From assembly GCF_030247195.1 (NCBI RefSeq), contig NC_080671.1, positions 412,930,044-412,994,043 of the forward strand: DNA of 64,000 bases. Reading direction: 5' to 3'. The position numbers were made by a program, and so were the translations under genes. Positions 10,721 to 22,881 of the stretch are shown in pieces. The DNA comes from Topomyia yanbarensis (Eukaryota > Arthropoda > Insecta > Diptera > Culicidae). Within the stretch, counting starts at the first letter, position 1; the number at the start of each line of letters is the position of its first letter. The notes beneath the pieces were generated by a model. That model made no database searches and was not told the origin of the DNA. It worked only from the letters and a program-made list of their open reading frames with translations.

Positions 10721-12780
10721 CTAAGCAAACCGTGGAATTAAAATGGTGGTCATGTCCCTGATACACATTTCGGGGTTCGCGATAGGCAATTATAAGCCAA
10801 CATGTTTGGTATCTTCTAGTTGACGAATTTCGCACCAACTCGAACAAATTTTGGTAGCACCCTCTCAGATTTTAATGAAATGTTCTGTACATGAGAGCTT
10901 TGTCACAAGAAGCCACTTTGCATACTTTGTTTTTCCCAAAAATGATTTAGACTGTCTTTTGACAAGTGTCAAACTGTTTTACCAATTTTTTTTTTTTTTC
11001 AAATAGCTATAGTCTGAAAATGACAAATTCTACAAAAAACGTATTAGGGGTGATTTTCACAAAATTAGTCAAATTTCTGAACAAAAATATTAAAAAAATC
11101 TTCATTGACCTCTACACTGAAAAAAAAACGATTTTAAAAATTTCAAGGCAATTTACAAAAAAAAAAACATCTTTGATTTGGATAAAATTTTGTTTCAAGA
11201 TAGGCCATTATGTTTCCTACCTACCGTCAAAAATTCAAGTTGGGCACTTTGAAAGAAAAAAAGCTATTTGAAAAAAAAAAAAAAATTCTTGTCCAAACTT
11301 AATTTTTTTATCGAAACTTAAACCAATGAAAGTCATAATCACCTTAGAATCCAATTTCCCAACTTCTACTTGCCTGATACATGCAAAACAAATCTGTAAC
11401 GAATTTGGTATTCGTTTGGTATAACCCTGGTTACCTGTACCTTACCTGCATCAATACTCATTTTACCAAGTAAAAATATTATAAATCTAAGGCCTTAAAG
11501 TAGTCACAATAGTTGTGAAGAGCAGTTCTAGTAAAATTATCATTATGGATCAATTGTATATCAAAGTTAAAAAATATCTAGTGCTGTGCAAAGATAAACA
11601 ATCCGAAGTGTTTTCGAAATAATTTACACCCGGAAGTCGCCATTTTAGATTTCAACCTGGCGTCAGAAATACATTCCTGGCACCTACTCGTCAAGACCAT
11701 TCCGAAAATACCCAGTCAGTCCAGATTCTAGACTGTGAACTCTGGACTCTGCACTCTTCACGCTAGTTTCTGGACACCGTGTTCTGACCTTGATATTCTG
11801 TGCTATGGACTCTGGACTCTGCACTATGGTGTCTGGGGTCTTGATTCTGGACTCTGGAATCCGAACTCTAGATTCTGAAGTCTGGACTCTGAATTCTGGA
11901 ATCTGCACTCGGGACTCTGGATTCTGGATTCTTGGCTCTCCCTTGGGATTCTGGATTCTGGGTTCTGGTCTCTAGACTATGGACACTGAACTTTAGATTC
12001 TGGACTCTTGACTCTCATCGCTGGATGATGGACACTTGGCGCTGGCCTCGAATTCCTGTACTATGCACTTTGGACTCTGAACCATGGGCTGTGGTACCTA
12101 GGGTCTTGATCCTTCATTCTGGAATCAGAACTCTACACTCTGGACTCTGAACTTTAGGCTCTGCACTCGGGTCTCTGGATTCGGGACTGTGCGCTCTCTC
12201 CTCGGGACTTTGGACACTGGGCTCAGTATTTTGGGTTGAGGACTCTGGTTCTCTGGACTCCGAACTCTGGTCTCATGATTCTCGTTTCAGGACTCTGAGC
12301 TCTGGATTCTGAACTTTGAACTCTGGATGCTGCACTCTTCACGCTAGGTTCTGGAATCTCGCCTCGAGAATCTGTGTTATGGACTCTGAATTCTGGGCTC
12401 TGTGCTCTGGAGTCTGAACTCTTGCCTCAGAGTTGTGAGATAAGTACTTCGGGCTCTGGATTCTGGTCTCAGAGCTCTGGACTCTGGCCACAGTAATTTG
12501 GGTTGAGGACTATGGGCTCTTGACTCTGGACCCAGGATTCACGACTCTGTTCTCTGCACTCTGAACTCTGGGCTCTGCATTCTTAAAACTGGATTCAAAG
12601 CTCTCGCCTCGAGATTCTGTGCTATGAATTCTGGACTGTACTCTGGTCTCTGAGCTATGGGCTCTGGGTCTTGATTCTGGACTTTGGACTATGAACTGTA
12701 GACTGTGCTCTGGACTATACACTCTGCACTCGGGACTCTGGATTCTGGACTCCGGACTATGAGCTCTCTCCTCGAGACTC

Positions 12781-12881
12781 CGCCCAATTAACAATTGAAG
12801 TTTTATAGCATGCTACAAGTGCAATCTAAGCTTTATGAGTAGCTATAAAACTACCATAAAACCTCAATTGTTACTTGGGCG
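12781..12881. mobile_element. Short MITE in minisatellite block 1
   Basis: Its ends are inverted repeats of about 28 bp: cgcccaattaacaattgaag and the reverse complement of caattgttacttgggcg. Other copies lie at about 14157-14567 and 25431-25514. It contains no coding sequence. Confidence 0.75.
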
Positions 12882-14156
12882 GATTCTGGTCGCTGGGGTA
12901 TGGAATCTAAACTCTGGATTATCGAATCTGAACTCTGGATTCTGGACTCTGAACTCTGGAATCTGGACTCTAAACCCACTATTTTGAGTTAGGGGCTCTG
13001 GAATTAGGGGCTCTGGAATTTGGGTTATGGGCTCTGGATTATGTGCTGAAGACTCTGGGATCAGTATTTTGGGATTGACTCTGGTTTCTGGTGTCTGGGC
13101 TCTGGACTATAGGTTTTGGACTCTGCACTCTGCACTCTTCACGCTGGTTTCTGGACACCGTGTTCTGACCTCGATATTCTGTGCTATGGACTCTGAATTA
13201 TGGTCTCTGGGGTCTTCATTCTGGACTGTGGAATCCGAACTATAGACTCTGAAGTCTGGACTCTGGAATCTGTACTCGCGACTCTGGATTCTTGGCTCTC
13301 CCTTGGGACTCTGGATTCTGGCTTCTGGTCTCTAGACTGAACTCTTGCTTCTCATAGCTGGATGATGGATAATTGGCGCTGGCCTCGAATTTCTGTACTA
13401 TGCACTTTGGACTCTGAACCATGGGCTCTGGTATCTGGGGTCTTGATCCGTCACTCTGGAATCAGAACTCTAGACTCTGGACTCTGAGCTTTAGGCTCTG
13501 CACTCGGGTCTCTGGATTCGGGACTGTGCGCTCTCTCCTCGAGACTTTGGATACTGGGCTCAGTATTTTCGGTTGAGGATTCTGGTCTGTGGACTCCGAA
13601 CTCTGGTCTCAGGATTCTCGTCTCTGGACTCTGAGCTCTAGATTCAGGACTTTGAACTCTGGATGCTGCACTCTTCACGCTGGGTTCTTGACTATCGCCT
13701 CGAGAATCTGTGTTATGGACTCTGGATTCTGGCTTCTGGGTTCTGGGCTCTGTCCTCTGGAGTCTGAACTCTTGCCTAAGAATTGTGAGTTAAGTACTTC
13801 GGGCTCTGGATTCTGGTCTCGGAGCTCTGGACTCTGGCCACAGTAATTTGGGTTGAGGACTCCGGGCACTGGACTCTTGACTCTGGACCCAGGATTCTCG
13901 ACTCTGTTCTCTGCACTCTTAACTCTGGGCTCTGCATTCTTAACTGAGCTCTTTCCTCGAGATTCTGTGCTATGAACTCTGGACTGTAGTCTCTGGTCTC
14001 TGAGCTATGGGCTCTGGGTCTTGATTCTGGACTTTGGACTCTGAACTGTAGACTGTAGACTGTGCTCTGGACTATGCACTCGGGACTCTGGATTCTGAAC
14101 TCCGGACTCTGGATTCTGAACTCCGGACTCTGGGCTCTCTCCTCGAGACATGCTAC

Positions 14157-14567
14157 ATTCTGTATGAGTTTTATAACATGCTACAAGTGTAATCTAAGCT
14201 TTATGAGTAACTATAGTCGGTTGTCACGGTAAAGATAGACAAGTCTACCTTTATCAGGACACTCGGGTGATTCGTAGTTATTCTGCCTAAGCTCGACCCT
14301 CATTAACAGAAGACAAAGATTATGCCCGTACGATATTAAGCCTGTTCTAATGACCCTGCCAGTTCTAGTTTTCCGATCTGTTTACTTCACATCCTTGCTC
14401 TCACTTGAGTGCTATGGCTCTAAGTTTCATAACTTTTCCTACTCAGTAATCTCTAGCTAATTGAATGTCGTTAAAATGTAAAAAAGAAAATGTGACTAAC
14501 ATAGTCGAAATAAAAAAGAAAAAAAGTAACTATAAAACTACCATAAAACCTCAATTGTTACTTGGGC
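14157..14567. mobile_element. Second MITE copy in minisatellite block 2, split by a retroposon
   Basis: This is the duplicate of the MITE at 12781-12881: ataacatgctacaagtg and ctaagctttatgagta to 14215, then taccataaaacctcaattg and ttacttgggcg at the right. The left terminus is eroded. A 309-bp retroposon interrupts it at 14216-14524, so that insertion is younger than the block duplication. Confidence 0.75.
14216..14524 (+). mobile_element. Short retroposon (SINE-like), member of the family also found as a palindrome at 27395-28008
   Basis: Direct repeats agtaactata flank it at 14206-14215 and 14525-14534, and the right side is A-rich (aaataaaaaagaaaaa), as expected of a retroposon. It shares with the later palindrome the words cttgctctc, cttgagt, ctatggctctaa and gctaatt in the same order, plus gggtgattcg near its 5' side. 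I see no clear A/B-box pair, so the origin of its head is unknown. Confidence 0.7.
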
Positions 14568-15439
14568 GCTGGGCTATGAAATCTAAACTCTGGATTATCG
14601 AATCTGAACTCTGGATTCTAGACTCTGAGCTCTGGAATCTGGACTCTAAACTCTGGCCTCACTATTTTGAGTTAGGGGCTCTGGACTTTGGGCTATGGGC
14701 TCTGGATTATGTTCTGATGACTCTGAGATCAGTATTTTGGGATAAGAACTCTTGACTCTGGTTTCTGGTGTCAAGGCTCTGGACTATATGTTTTGGACTC
14801 TGGGCTCTGGCATCTGAACTCTGGGCTCTGAACTCTGCGCTCTGGACTCTGAACTCTGCATTCGGAACTCTGGATTCTGGACTCTGAGCTCTGTCCTCGG
14901 AACTCTGGGTTGTGATCGCTGCGCTATGGACTTTGGACTTTGCATTCTCGACACTGAGCTCTGGCTTCTGGACTCTAGACTCGCCTCAGTATTTTGGGTT
15001 AAGGACTCGCGACTCTGGATTCTGGTCTCTTTCCTCGGGAATCTGGACTCTGGGCTATGGAATCTGGAGTCTGGGTTCTCTGCTCGGGATTCTGGTATCT
15101 GGGCTATGGACCCTGAATAAAAATACACTGAAAAAAATTCCGTTTGGACACTGAAAAGTTTTTTTCTTCAAATAACTTTTTTTCTTTGAAAATGCCCAAC
15201 TTGAATTTTTGACGGTAGGTAGAGAACATAATAGCCTATCTTGGAACAAAATTTCATACAAATCAAAGATAGAGTTTTCTTGTATATCGACTTTAAATTT
15301 GTAAAATCGATTGTAAAATCGGTGTAGGAGTCGATGAAGAACTTCTATAGCTTTGGCTCAAGAACCGTATTTCCATTAAGGAAACTTCTATGTTAGAAAG
15401 CTACTTAAACCCGTCACCGTAGCTCTCAACAAAAATGGC

Positions 15440-16190
15440 ATGACAAATCCACGTGAAATACCTCGTGCATGTATACTTGCGAATAGTTCTATTGACGCAT
15501 GTCAATGACCTCGCAACTCGTCATATTTGTACTGTCACAGTCAATATGACTGTTGATAACATAAATAGGAAATGCATCTATTGTTCAGCATATTTGCCGG
15601 ATAATGAACCATCACCTTCTAATGATTTCAAAAGGGTTGTATCATACTGTGACTGAAATGGGTTTCCTCTGATAATCGGCAGTGATGCAAATGCCACACC
15701 ACATTTGGGGCTGCTCAGATATCATTTTGAGAGGCACTGATTTAATGGAATATTTAAGTAGTACAAATCTGCACATTAATGCTGGAAAACCCCCAACATT
15801 TGCACAAGCTGGCAGAGAAGGGGTGTTAGACGTGATTCTCTGCTCTGACGATATTACACACGAGTTGGCAAACTGGTTCGTACAAAACCAGCTCGAATCT
15901 TCGTTATCTCATCATAAGTACATCATTTTTGATCATTTAAACATCTCACTAGATATCGTCACATATCGTAATCCCAAATCTACGAACTGGGACCTTTACG
16001 AAGAGGGCTTGGAGACTAGGTTTCATGGATATCTTCCAACGATTCAATCTCCAAGTGTCCTGATGGATAAGGTCGTGGATAAAACAAACTCACTCATAGT
16101 AGCAGCATACCAAGAGGCTTGTCCGCTTCTAGAGGAACACCTTGGTGGAATATCGAACTTGTTGGACCCTTAAAGTTATGTAGAAAAAAA
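15440..16190 (+). pseudogene. LINE F endonuclease (relic)
   Basis: Across two frames the plus strand gives CIYCSAYLPDNEPSPSNDFK, then GFPLIIGSDANA and the frame-shifted HIWGCSDI, which is the GDxNAHHxxWG-type APE endonuclease motif. It continues with RGTDLMEYLSSTNLHINAG, GVLDVILCSDDI and SLSHHKYIIFD, where the SHH stands for the catalytic SDH. The linker YRNPKSTNWDLYEEGL follows. A frameshift lies near 15670. The wording differs from copies D, E and G, so F is another LINE family. Confidence 0.7.
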
Positions 16191-16368
16191 TCGGAATCGC
16201 ACACGCAGTGACGGGTCGGAGGTATTTAAGTTGAATCGCTGCAAATCATACAGAAACGCCTTTCGATCCTCTGAGCAAAGTGGTTGGAAAGGCCTCTGTC
16301 CAAATGTCTCAGGTTTCGACGAGACTAGTAGATTAAATGCGTTAATCGAATCGAAATTGAAAAGACTT

Positions 16369-17850
16369 TCACGTCAGTTCGATTTGAACTGCTAATGTTG
16401 AATTCTCGTCTGATGAAGAAGTAGTACTCAACTGTCTCTTTGACACACACTTTCCAGGTTGTATGGAGCTATCACTAACGACACTGGCTGAGTTCTTTTC
16501 AGGTAGTTTTGATTCTTGGGCATTTGCTCGTAGAATTGTGACAACCGAATCGATCAAATGGGCGATTGAAAGTTTGGCTCCGTATAAGTCTCCGGGAAAA
16601 GATGGAATCATTCCAGTTCTACTACAAACATGAACACTTCATGCATATTTTGAAAAAAGTCATTACTTGAAGTCGTGCTAAAGGATACATTCCGTTAGCG
16701 TGGCGGAAAATAACTGTAAAATTCATTCTCAAAGGTGGCCGCGTCACTTATGATGAGGCAAAGTGCTTTAGACCGATCAGTTTGACCTTCCTTCTCAAAT
16801 AAGTGGAGTGTTTAGTCAACCACAACATTCGGGATGTTAGCTTGGGCGAGCACCGGCTGCATGCAATGCAACACACATATCAGAGCGACAAGTCTCTTAC
16901 CACCCTGTTACATAATGTTGTCTACTACATTGAGAAAGCTTTTTCACAAAAGCAATCAAATTTGGGATATTGAAGGTGCTTTTGACAACGTGCCTTTCGA
17001 ATCCATTTTAGAAGCAGCACGAGGTCATGGAGTACCTTCATATATCACGAACTGGATACACGCAATGCTTAGCAATCGACATCTGTGCTCATCGTTAAGA
17101 CAAGTAGAGATAAGGAAACTGAGTGGCTGCGGATGTCCTCAAGGGGGTGTGTGCTGTCACCACTTCTATGGAACCTTGTCGCAGATGGCTTGTTGAGGAA
17201 ACTTAATGAGCTTGGGCTTTCGACGTATGGTTTCGTCGTTGATTATCATATAATGATCACTGGTAACACACTTTTTGATATGATGCAACAAGCCTTATGT
17301 GTGGTTGAGTACTGGTCTCTTCATGTTGGATTATCAGTTAATCCAAATAATACATCAATGGTGCTTTTCACGCAACGAAGGATTACAATCGGAGCACGTT
17401 AGTTGCAGTTCTTTGACTCTGAAATTGTTGTCGCAGATCAAGTTAAGTACGTTGGGGTAATTGTTGACTCCGAACTTAATTGGACAGCTCATATCGACTT
17501 CAGAACGAAGAACATATCTATGCCTTCGGTCAATGTACACAGGCTTTCGTCAAATCTTGGGGACTCAAACTCAAGTACATTCAGTAGATCTACACAATAA
17601 TTGTTAGACCAATACTGGCATACTGGTGCCTTGTTTGGTAACAGAAGGAAGAAGTTATGACAATCCAATCAAAATTAAACCATCTTCAGAGGATGATCTT
17701 GATGGCGATGCATTCTCAACAGCACCTACTGCTGCTCTAGAGGCACTCTTGAACATAAATTTACTGCATGTGTTTCTGAAACAAGAAGCACTTTCTTGTG
17801 ACTTCCATCTTAAAGTTGCTGGAAGTTTGGAACAATAACCCAATAGATCG
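16369..17850 (+). pseudogene. LINE F reverse transcriptase (relic)
   Basis: After a stretch rich in stops, the plus strand gives SPGKDGIIPVLLQT (RT entry motif), later IWDIEGAFDNVPFESIL (motif A, Asp present), GCPQGG followed after a frameshift by VLSPLLWNLVADGLLRKLN, and YGFVVDYHI, where the usual ADD of motif C has become VVD. VKYVGVIVDSELNWTAHID follows. The loss of the first catalytic Asp in motif C and at least four frame breaks show that it is dead. No RNase H part is recognisable; the trace ends near 17850. Confidence 0.7.
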
Positions 17851-17950
17851 TGCAACTAGCCACACAAGACTGTGGCTCCAAATGATTACTTGGGACGAGT
17901 ATACACCTTACACTCACAAGTAGTTTTCATTTTAAAACCATCAATGTGAG

Positions 17951-20804
17951 AATTCTACCTTGCGAGGAATGACTGTTCAGCGCTACGCTTGGGGTCGGCC
18001 ATTTGGGTCACTGTAGGTCACTACTATAATGTAAATTTGAATTATTTTGAAAAATTGTGTCATTTCGTGCGAAAACGCAAAAATTAAGTGAATAGGGTAT
18101 AAAGAACTCAATTTCATCTGTTCATCATCTCATTAGTATTCGATCAGCCTCTAAACAATCAGTTCGAAGCATTACGTGCTCGTGTGAAAGAAATGTGCTC
18201 GTCATCAATGAAAGCGTGTTAGATATTTCGCGTGAGTTAACAATGTAATAATTTAAGATGTTGTTGAAGTAGATAATCTAAAAAACATGATCGAAAAAGA
18301 AAAGGAATCCACAAAAATACTCAGTAGCGCGAACGTAATCGTCACACAACTAAACAACCACGTGAGCCGGAATGCACAACTTCAATTCCACACTCTGGCG
18401 ATGACGAGGACACCAAAGAAATCATTTGCATATACAAAACTAGACGCAGCAACTGAAAAGCATGTTTTTTCAACATTTACTTTCGTGGTTTCATGATTTT
18501 TCACATCATTTGCCATTTCCTCATCTTCTTACCTGAATGACGTCAACGATTAGCATTTATTATTTGTGTTATTTTTTTTAAAATAATCTGCATATTCTTC
18601 AAATTAAAGTGGCTTGTTTGTCAAAATCAGTGCAAAAAACCATTGAACGAGCTCGCCAAAAAAACTGTTCTACTGGATATTATGTGTTCTGTGAAAATTT
18701 TCAGGTGTTAATAGTACAATTATGCATACTACATGTGGGGAAATGAGCCTATTTTCGCCATTTTCCTATTATCACCCTACCCATTTGAAGTTGTTGGTTA
18801 GACCGGTGTCTGCCATCATTGTTCACCGCATTGAATCTAAAATAGGGGCACTTGATTCGAGAATTCATTGCGCTGAAACATGATCATTTCGCCCTTTTGA
18901 GGGCATATGTGTTATTATCTCAATTCTAAACAACGCAGCAAAGCTGTTGATGCCAATTTGTACGCAATCCATCGAGGCATCCTCCCAAGAGGGTGAATGT
19001 TTTGACGTTTCTTTGAAAAATGAGTGAAGCGAACATAAGCTGGCTTTCTGGCTCGGTTAGTTGTCAAAAATGACAGCGAACGCGCTTTAAGCAACGCTCA
19101 CATTGCTACGAGTCAATGTTGTTAACTCGACCTGAAACTTTTCGAATGCAAACAAACTTCATTTTGATGTGCTTAACTGGTACTCAGGTTATAAAAGCGT
19201 TCGGATTTTGTGGAGAAGAAGCGATGCAAGAGAAAGCGTGAATTCTCATATATTGTTATTAATTACTTGTTTTGATTCCAACTTTTAAACAGTGTTATAC
19301 AGTTCATGTGAACAAACCTTGAACATTTGAAACGTAGCTAGCGCTACTGGCATTTGGTGGCAGCTTCAGGCAACAAAAAGTTTTCACGGGACTGCATCCT
19401 CCTTAATATGTTGAAAATAAGCCCTTTACCCTATTACCAAAAGGGTATAATATTTTATGGTCTTGCGAAATATTTCTTGTGAATGGTGAGTTTTTTCAGA
19501 GAACCTCATTTTGCAGTATAATCAAATTTTAGACCCGATTAGTATCATAACATTTTTCGAGCATCGCAATCATCACACTCATCCCCATCGCACTTGGTTA
19601 GACCTGAAAAACTATGCGTAACTCTAACAATATGCTTTCCGGAACATACCATCCATCCCCTTTATTACATCCGTGGCGGGTGGTTTCGCCGTTAGTTTTC
19701 CATGATGGTACGTACATTCTACCGTCAGCTGCTTGCCGGCGCCGCCCGTCACCATCGTCGTTGTCGTCGTCGTCGACGGCGGCGGTAGTTGCAATGGTTT
19801 ATGTGTGACGTGGTGTAGCGCCAGATACGTGTAAAATTATGAAGTGTGGCTATGGCTGATACTGTTTCCACTCGATTTCGTTCTACTATATTTCTTTTTT
19901 TCCATTGGAAAACTAAACCTACATACAGTCGGTTGCAGCAGGCAACAAACTTTTCGGTGCTTCACCAAAAGCAAACATGTGGAATTTAGAGAGTTTTGTC
20001 TGACTGTTTTTTTTTCGCTACTCGGGCTGCGTTGATTAAAGCAGCTGTCGAGTCTGGGGAAACATTCCAGCATTTGCAACGAACATCATCACCGCAAGTG
20101 ATCATGAATGCAAGCCGTATGTATATGTGAGTATGCATATCAGGACGGTTAAATGCGAGACCTGCAGAATAAAAGAGTTCATTTTCCACACAACCTAAAC
20201 TCGAGCGAGGATTAACTGGCCTGTTTTCGGTCGATTTAATTCACAGGAAATGTTTTAGTCGAGTGCTGCGAGATTTTTAAATTTGAACTTATATAAATCG
20301 GTAGGGTGTTGAGTCATTTATCAACTGTATCTTTTGTACTTCTAACCATTCCAACATATTGGTTAGTACAGGCTCTTCTATCTCTGTTAAGTTGTTCGGT
20401 CGCAATATTATTGAGCAAAATTTCCCCAAAAATGCGGTACTCTGTTTAAAATCATAAACTAAAATAGGCAAATCACCCTAATAGGGAATGAACAAAAATA
20501 CGCTCTTCTCCTAATCGGAATAAAGCGAGCGCAATGGCAACACATTGCAACGGTTGAATCTGAAACGTTTCATGTTCAACATTGATGGAATGAAATAGTT
20601 TTTTCCGTTGAATGCAAACATTAGGAAATACCTTCTACAAAGTATACTCAATGGAGTTTGGAAACACAGACATTTATTCAGTACAATGTGTGGGTGATTC
20701 TTATGGGTTCATAAATAACAATGCAATATTTAGGATCGATTGGTTATGACCTAGCATCTCGGATTGAATTTGAAATTTGTATGGAAATTAGTATGGAAAT
20801 ACCT
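17951..20804. other. 2.8 kb without recognised gene
   Basis: The region is AT-rich with scattered short frames. A CG-rich tract with tcgtcg repeats lies at 19738-19790. The words gggcatatg and cgcccttttgaggg near 18890 look like MITE fragments, but no ends could be paired. I see no RNA gene or exon structure. Confidence 0.4.
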
Positions 20805-21237
20805 CCAGCTGGGTATCGAGTTCTCCACGGAGAAAACTGAGCTAGTCGAATTTTCAAGGAAGCGTGAACCAGCGCATCTACATTTTAACCCTTTATAAGC
20901 CTCAGCGTTTGGGGCTATTAATAAATGTTATATTAATAGAAACACGGTTCTCTCACTTAGTTTAGAATATATTTATATTTATTTCGTAATAAAAACTGTT
21001 TTGAAAATATACTGCTACCGCCCGTTAGAAAACATTAGTCTTTGAAATGTTTGATGTATTCCCAAGGAGATTGGTACAAATATAAATACATATCGAGCTG
21101 GATCAGAATTTAAAAAGAATTTAAGGTGAGTTACTGGTTTTTACCTGATTAACAGTAAATAACCCCTGGATTCTGAGGATAAGTTGAAAAATGAGACCAC
21201 AGATTACAGACGTTCATTTATTAATTCTACACAGCAA

Positions 21238-21492
21238 AAAAAATCATGTAACTTTACGTCTTGCCAGATGCACATAAAAGGAGCGTCCCAATTCACATAA
21301 ATTTACATTTCATTACATGTAAAAATGTGAGATGTTCGGCTTTTTCTAGGTCATTCAGTCTGAGTTTTACATCAAAAGAGTAACAATGTTCAATTTTCCA
21401 TATCATAGCATGTAAAATCCTATTATCGGACAGAAAAATACGTCGCTGCGTTGTTTACGTCAAATGTAATTTTCATTTTTTCTAAGAGTGTA
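21238..21492. mobile_element. Candidate MITE
   Basis: The ends tacacagcaaaaaaaatcat and the reverse complement of cattttttctaagagtgta pair imperfectly, and both continue with an inverted gtaac/attac...acgtc match. Length is about 255 bp, with no coding sequence. Confidence 0.4.
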
Positions 21493-21753
21493 TTTTTTCT
21501 TTGCAATTTTTACCACTCATAAACCAAATTTTCGGATTAAAAATAGTTGTTTTTACAAATTTGCATCATCAGCTTATAGGGTCTAGAGTATTTTTTTTTT
21601 CGAAATCGAGCTAATTTTATTGTCCAAAAGGAAATCACCGCATTTTTTTCAAAAAACTCTTCGCCGATCTGACACTTTTCACTGTATCTCAAAAAAAAAA
21701 AAGGAAAAAGAAGAGTTGCCAGACTCCTAACAAGTAGATTTCATAAGATCAGG

Positions 21754-21823
21754 GCCGTCGAGAGCCGCGTCGGGCCCCAAGGCAGTAATACAAGCCTTGG
21801 GGCCCGACGCGGCTCTCGACGGC
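21754..21823. repeat. Perfect hairpin with 30-bp GC-rich arms
   Basis: The left arm 21754-21783 (starting gccgtcgagagccgcgtcgg) is exactly repeated inverted at 21794-21823, with a 10-bp loop agtaatacaa. The flank cagggccg resembles a hAT terminus, so it may be a palindromic end fragment of such an element. Confidence 0.9.
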
Positions 21824-22474
21824 TGGGCCGTTTTAAACCTAAGCCCTCTAGTTCAGTATGTATGTCTTGGTTTCTATCACTCCCCGGTTGACTCATATTG
21901 CCACGTCCACATATAGCGTGCCAGATATGTGAATTTCGATAGCTTCTTATTCCGTGGTATCCAAATCCGGTAAAATTGCCATAGCTACGCGTTTGTCAAT
22001 TTGTGGGTACTCAGGAATCAGGAATCAGTTGCATCTAGCTCAAATGGCACGTTCCTCATGTTGATCGGAGATTTATGCCTTGCCATGAATCGTCTTTTCA
22101 TGATTTCCCCGATGGAAAGGTTTGAGGAAGTGGTAAGGTTAGGGGTAACGAATATACCTGTGGTGGATACCAACCTACGCTTGTAAACATCCCGTCGCGA
22201 AGCGACTAAAGAAGGCGTCAGCATAATCGAGTCTACTGCGCGACAACGATTATGCTGACCCTATCAAAAAGAGTCACGTAGCCACTGCAGCGACCCAGCC
22301 TTAGCCCAGGTTTAATGAAAAATAAAATTCATTCGTAACCATACCCCCGAGTGATGTACATCAAAATATCACTTGCGTCCCACTTATAACTATCGTGTAA
22401 GAACTCATAACATGGCGATCCTGCCAGGAGGCGGGAAGTGTTAGAGAATTAAAGTGTGTTAAAAGTGTGTCATA

Positions 22475-22711
22475 ATGGGATTCTTCTCGGCCGACGAAAT
22501 CGTCGCGCCCGTAGTAGGAGAATCCCACCACTCCGCTCAAACCGTGGCTGTCTGCGAGACCACGAAGCATTATTTAATGGCTTTAGACATGTTGTATATT
22601 CGCATACTAAACATATTCAGAAGCCCCTTAATGGCTGTCAGCAATGTTAACAGAGCCGTGTTTAAAAAAAACTCTTCCCTTCTTTATCGACACAGCAAAA
22701 GAAAAAAGTAG
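22475..22711 (+). CDS. Unassigned small open frame (78 codons), doubtful
   Basis: It begins ATG in MGFFSADEIVAPVVGESHHS and runs to TAG at 22709-22711. The first 35 or so residues look protein-like, with an acidic start and a His/Gln/Thr segment; the remainder is basic and unremarkable. I do not recognise a family. It lies inside the 4.1-kb insertion, with no promoter or partner gene visible, so it may be a fragment of an element's gene whose reading has changed downstream. Confidence 0.2.
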   Translation: MGFFSADEIVAPVVGESHHSAQTVAVCETTKHYLMALDMLYIRILNIFRSPLMAVSNVNRAVFKKNSSLLYRHSKRKK

Positions 22712-22881
22712 CTTTCAATAACGTACCCACCCTTCCTCTCTTCTTTCGTTTGACATGCCGACTCTTTACATTAACGATTTAGTGCCTATAGAAATGGGAT
22801 TCGATCCGCAGTCAAAAACCTCGACTCAATTTGGTAGACGCGTTTGATCACTGATCGGTGAGAAGATTTGCATGTATACTT

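Larger units (their letters stand above)
11690..15115. repeat. Degenerate CTCTGGA/CTCTGAA minisatellite, 3.4 kb, with a 1.36-kb higher-order duplication
   Basis: The basic word is about 7 bp (ctctgga, ctctgaa, attctgg, actctgg), repeated hundreds of times with variation. A larger order overlies it. Landmark cactcttcacgct with gacaccgtgttctgacc occurs at about 11751 and 13131; tcgcctcgagaatctgtgtt at about 12360 and 13696; the MITE at 12781 and about 14157. So a block of about 1.36 kb was duplicated in tandem, with a partial third block at 14790-15115. Long frames on both strands encode only Ser/Glu/Pro or Leu/Trp/Ser periodic peptides and are not genes. Confidence 0.9.
11076..15345. mobile_element. 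Foldback-like element with minisatellite interior
   Basis: About 200 bp at 11076-11300 are inverted at about 15125-15345. For example, tacctaccgtcaaaaattca (from about 11219) is found reverse-complemented near 15207-15226, and tttgatttgg and agataggc repeat in the same inverted order. The outer parts match more loosely (cttcattgacctctacac against a reverse-complemented cttcatcgactcctacac). Between the arms is almost nothing but a degenerate CTCTGGA-type repeat. This design, long inverted arms around tandem repeats and no transposase, recalls Drosophila FB/Galileo-like elements. That relation is inference, and the exact ends and target duplication were not found. Confidence 0.55.

Noticed and set aside
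11684..15154. Many 60-115-codon frames rich in Ser/Glu/Pro or Trp/Leu/Ser
   Set aside because: All follow the CTCTGGA minisatellite on both strands; the peptide periodicity only mirrors the repeat.
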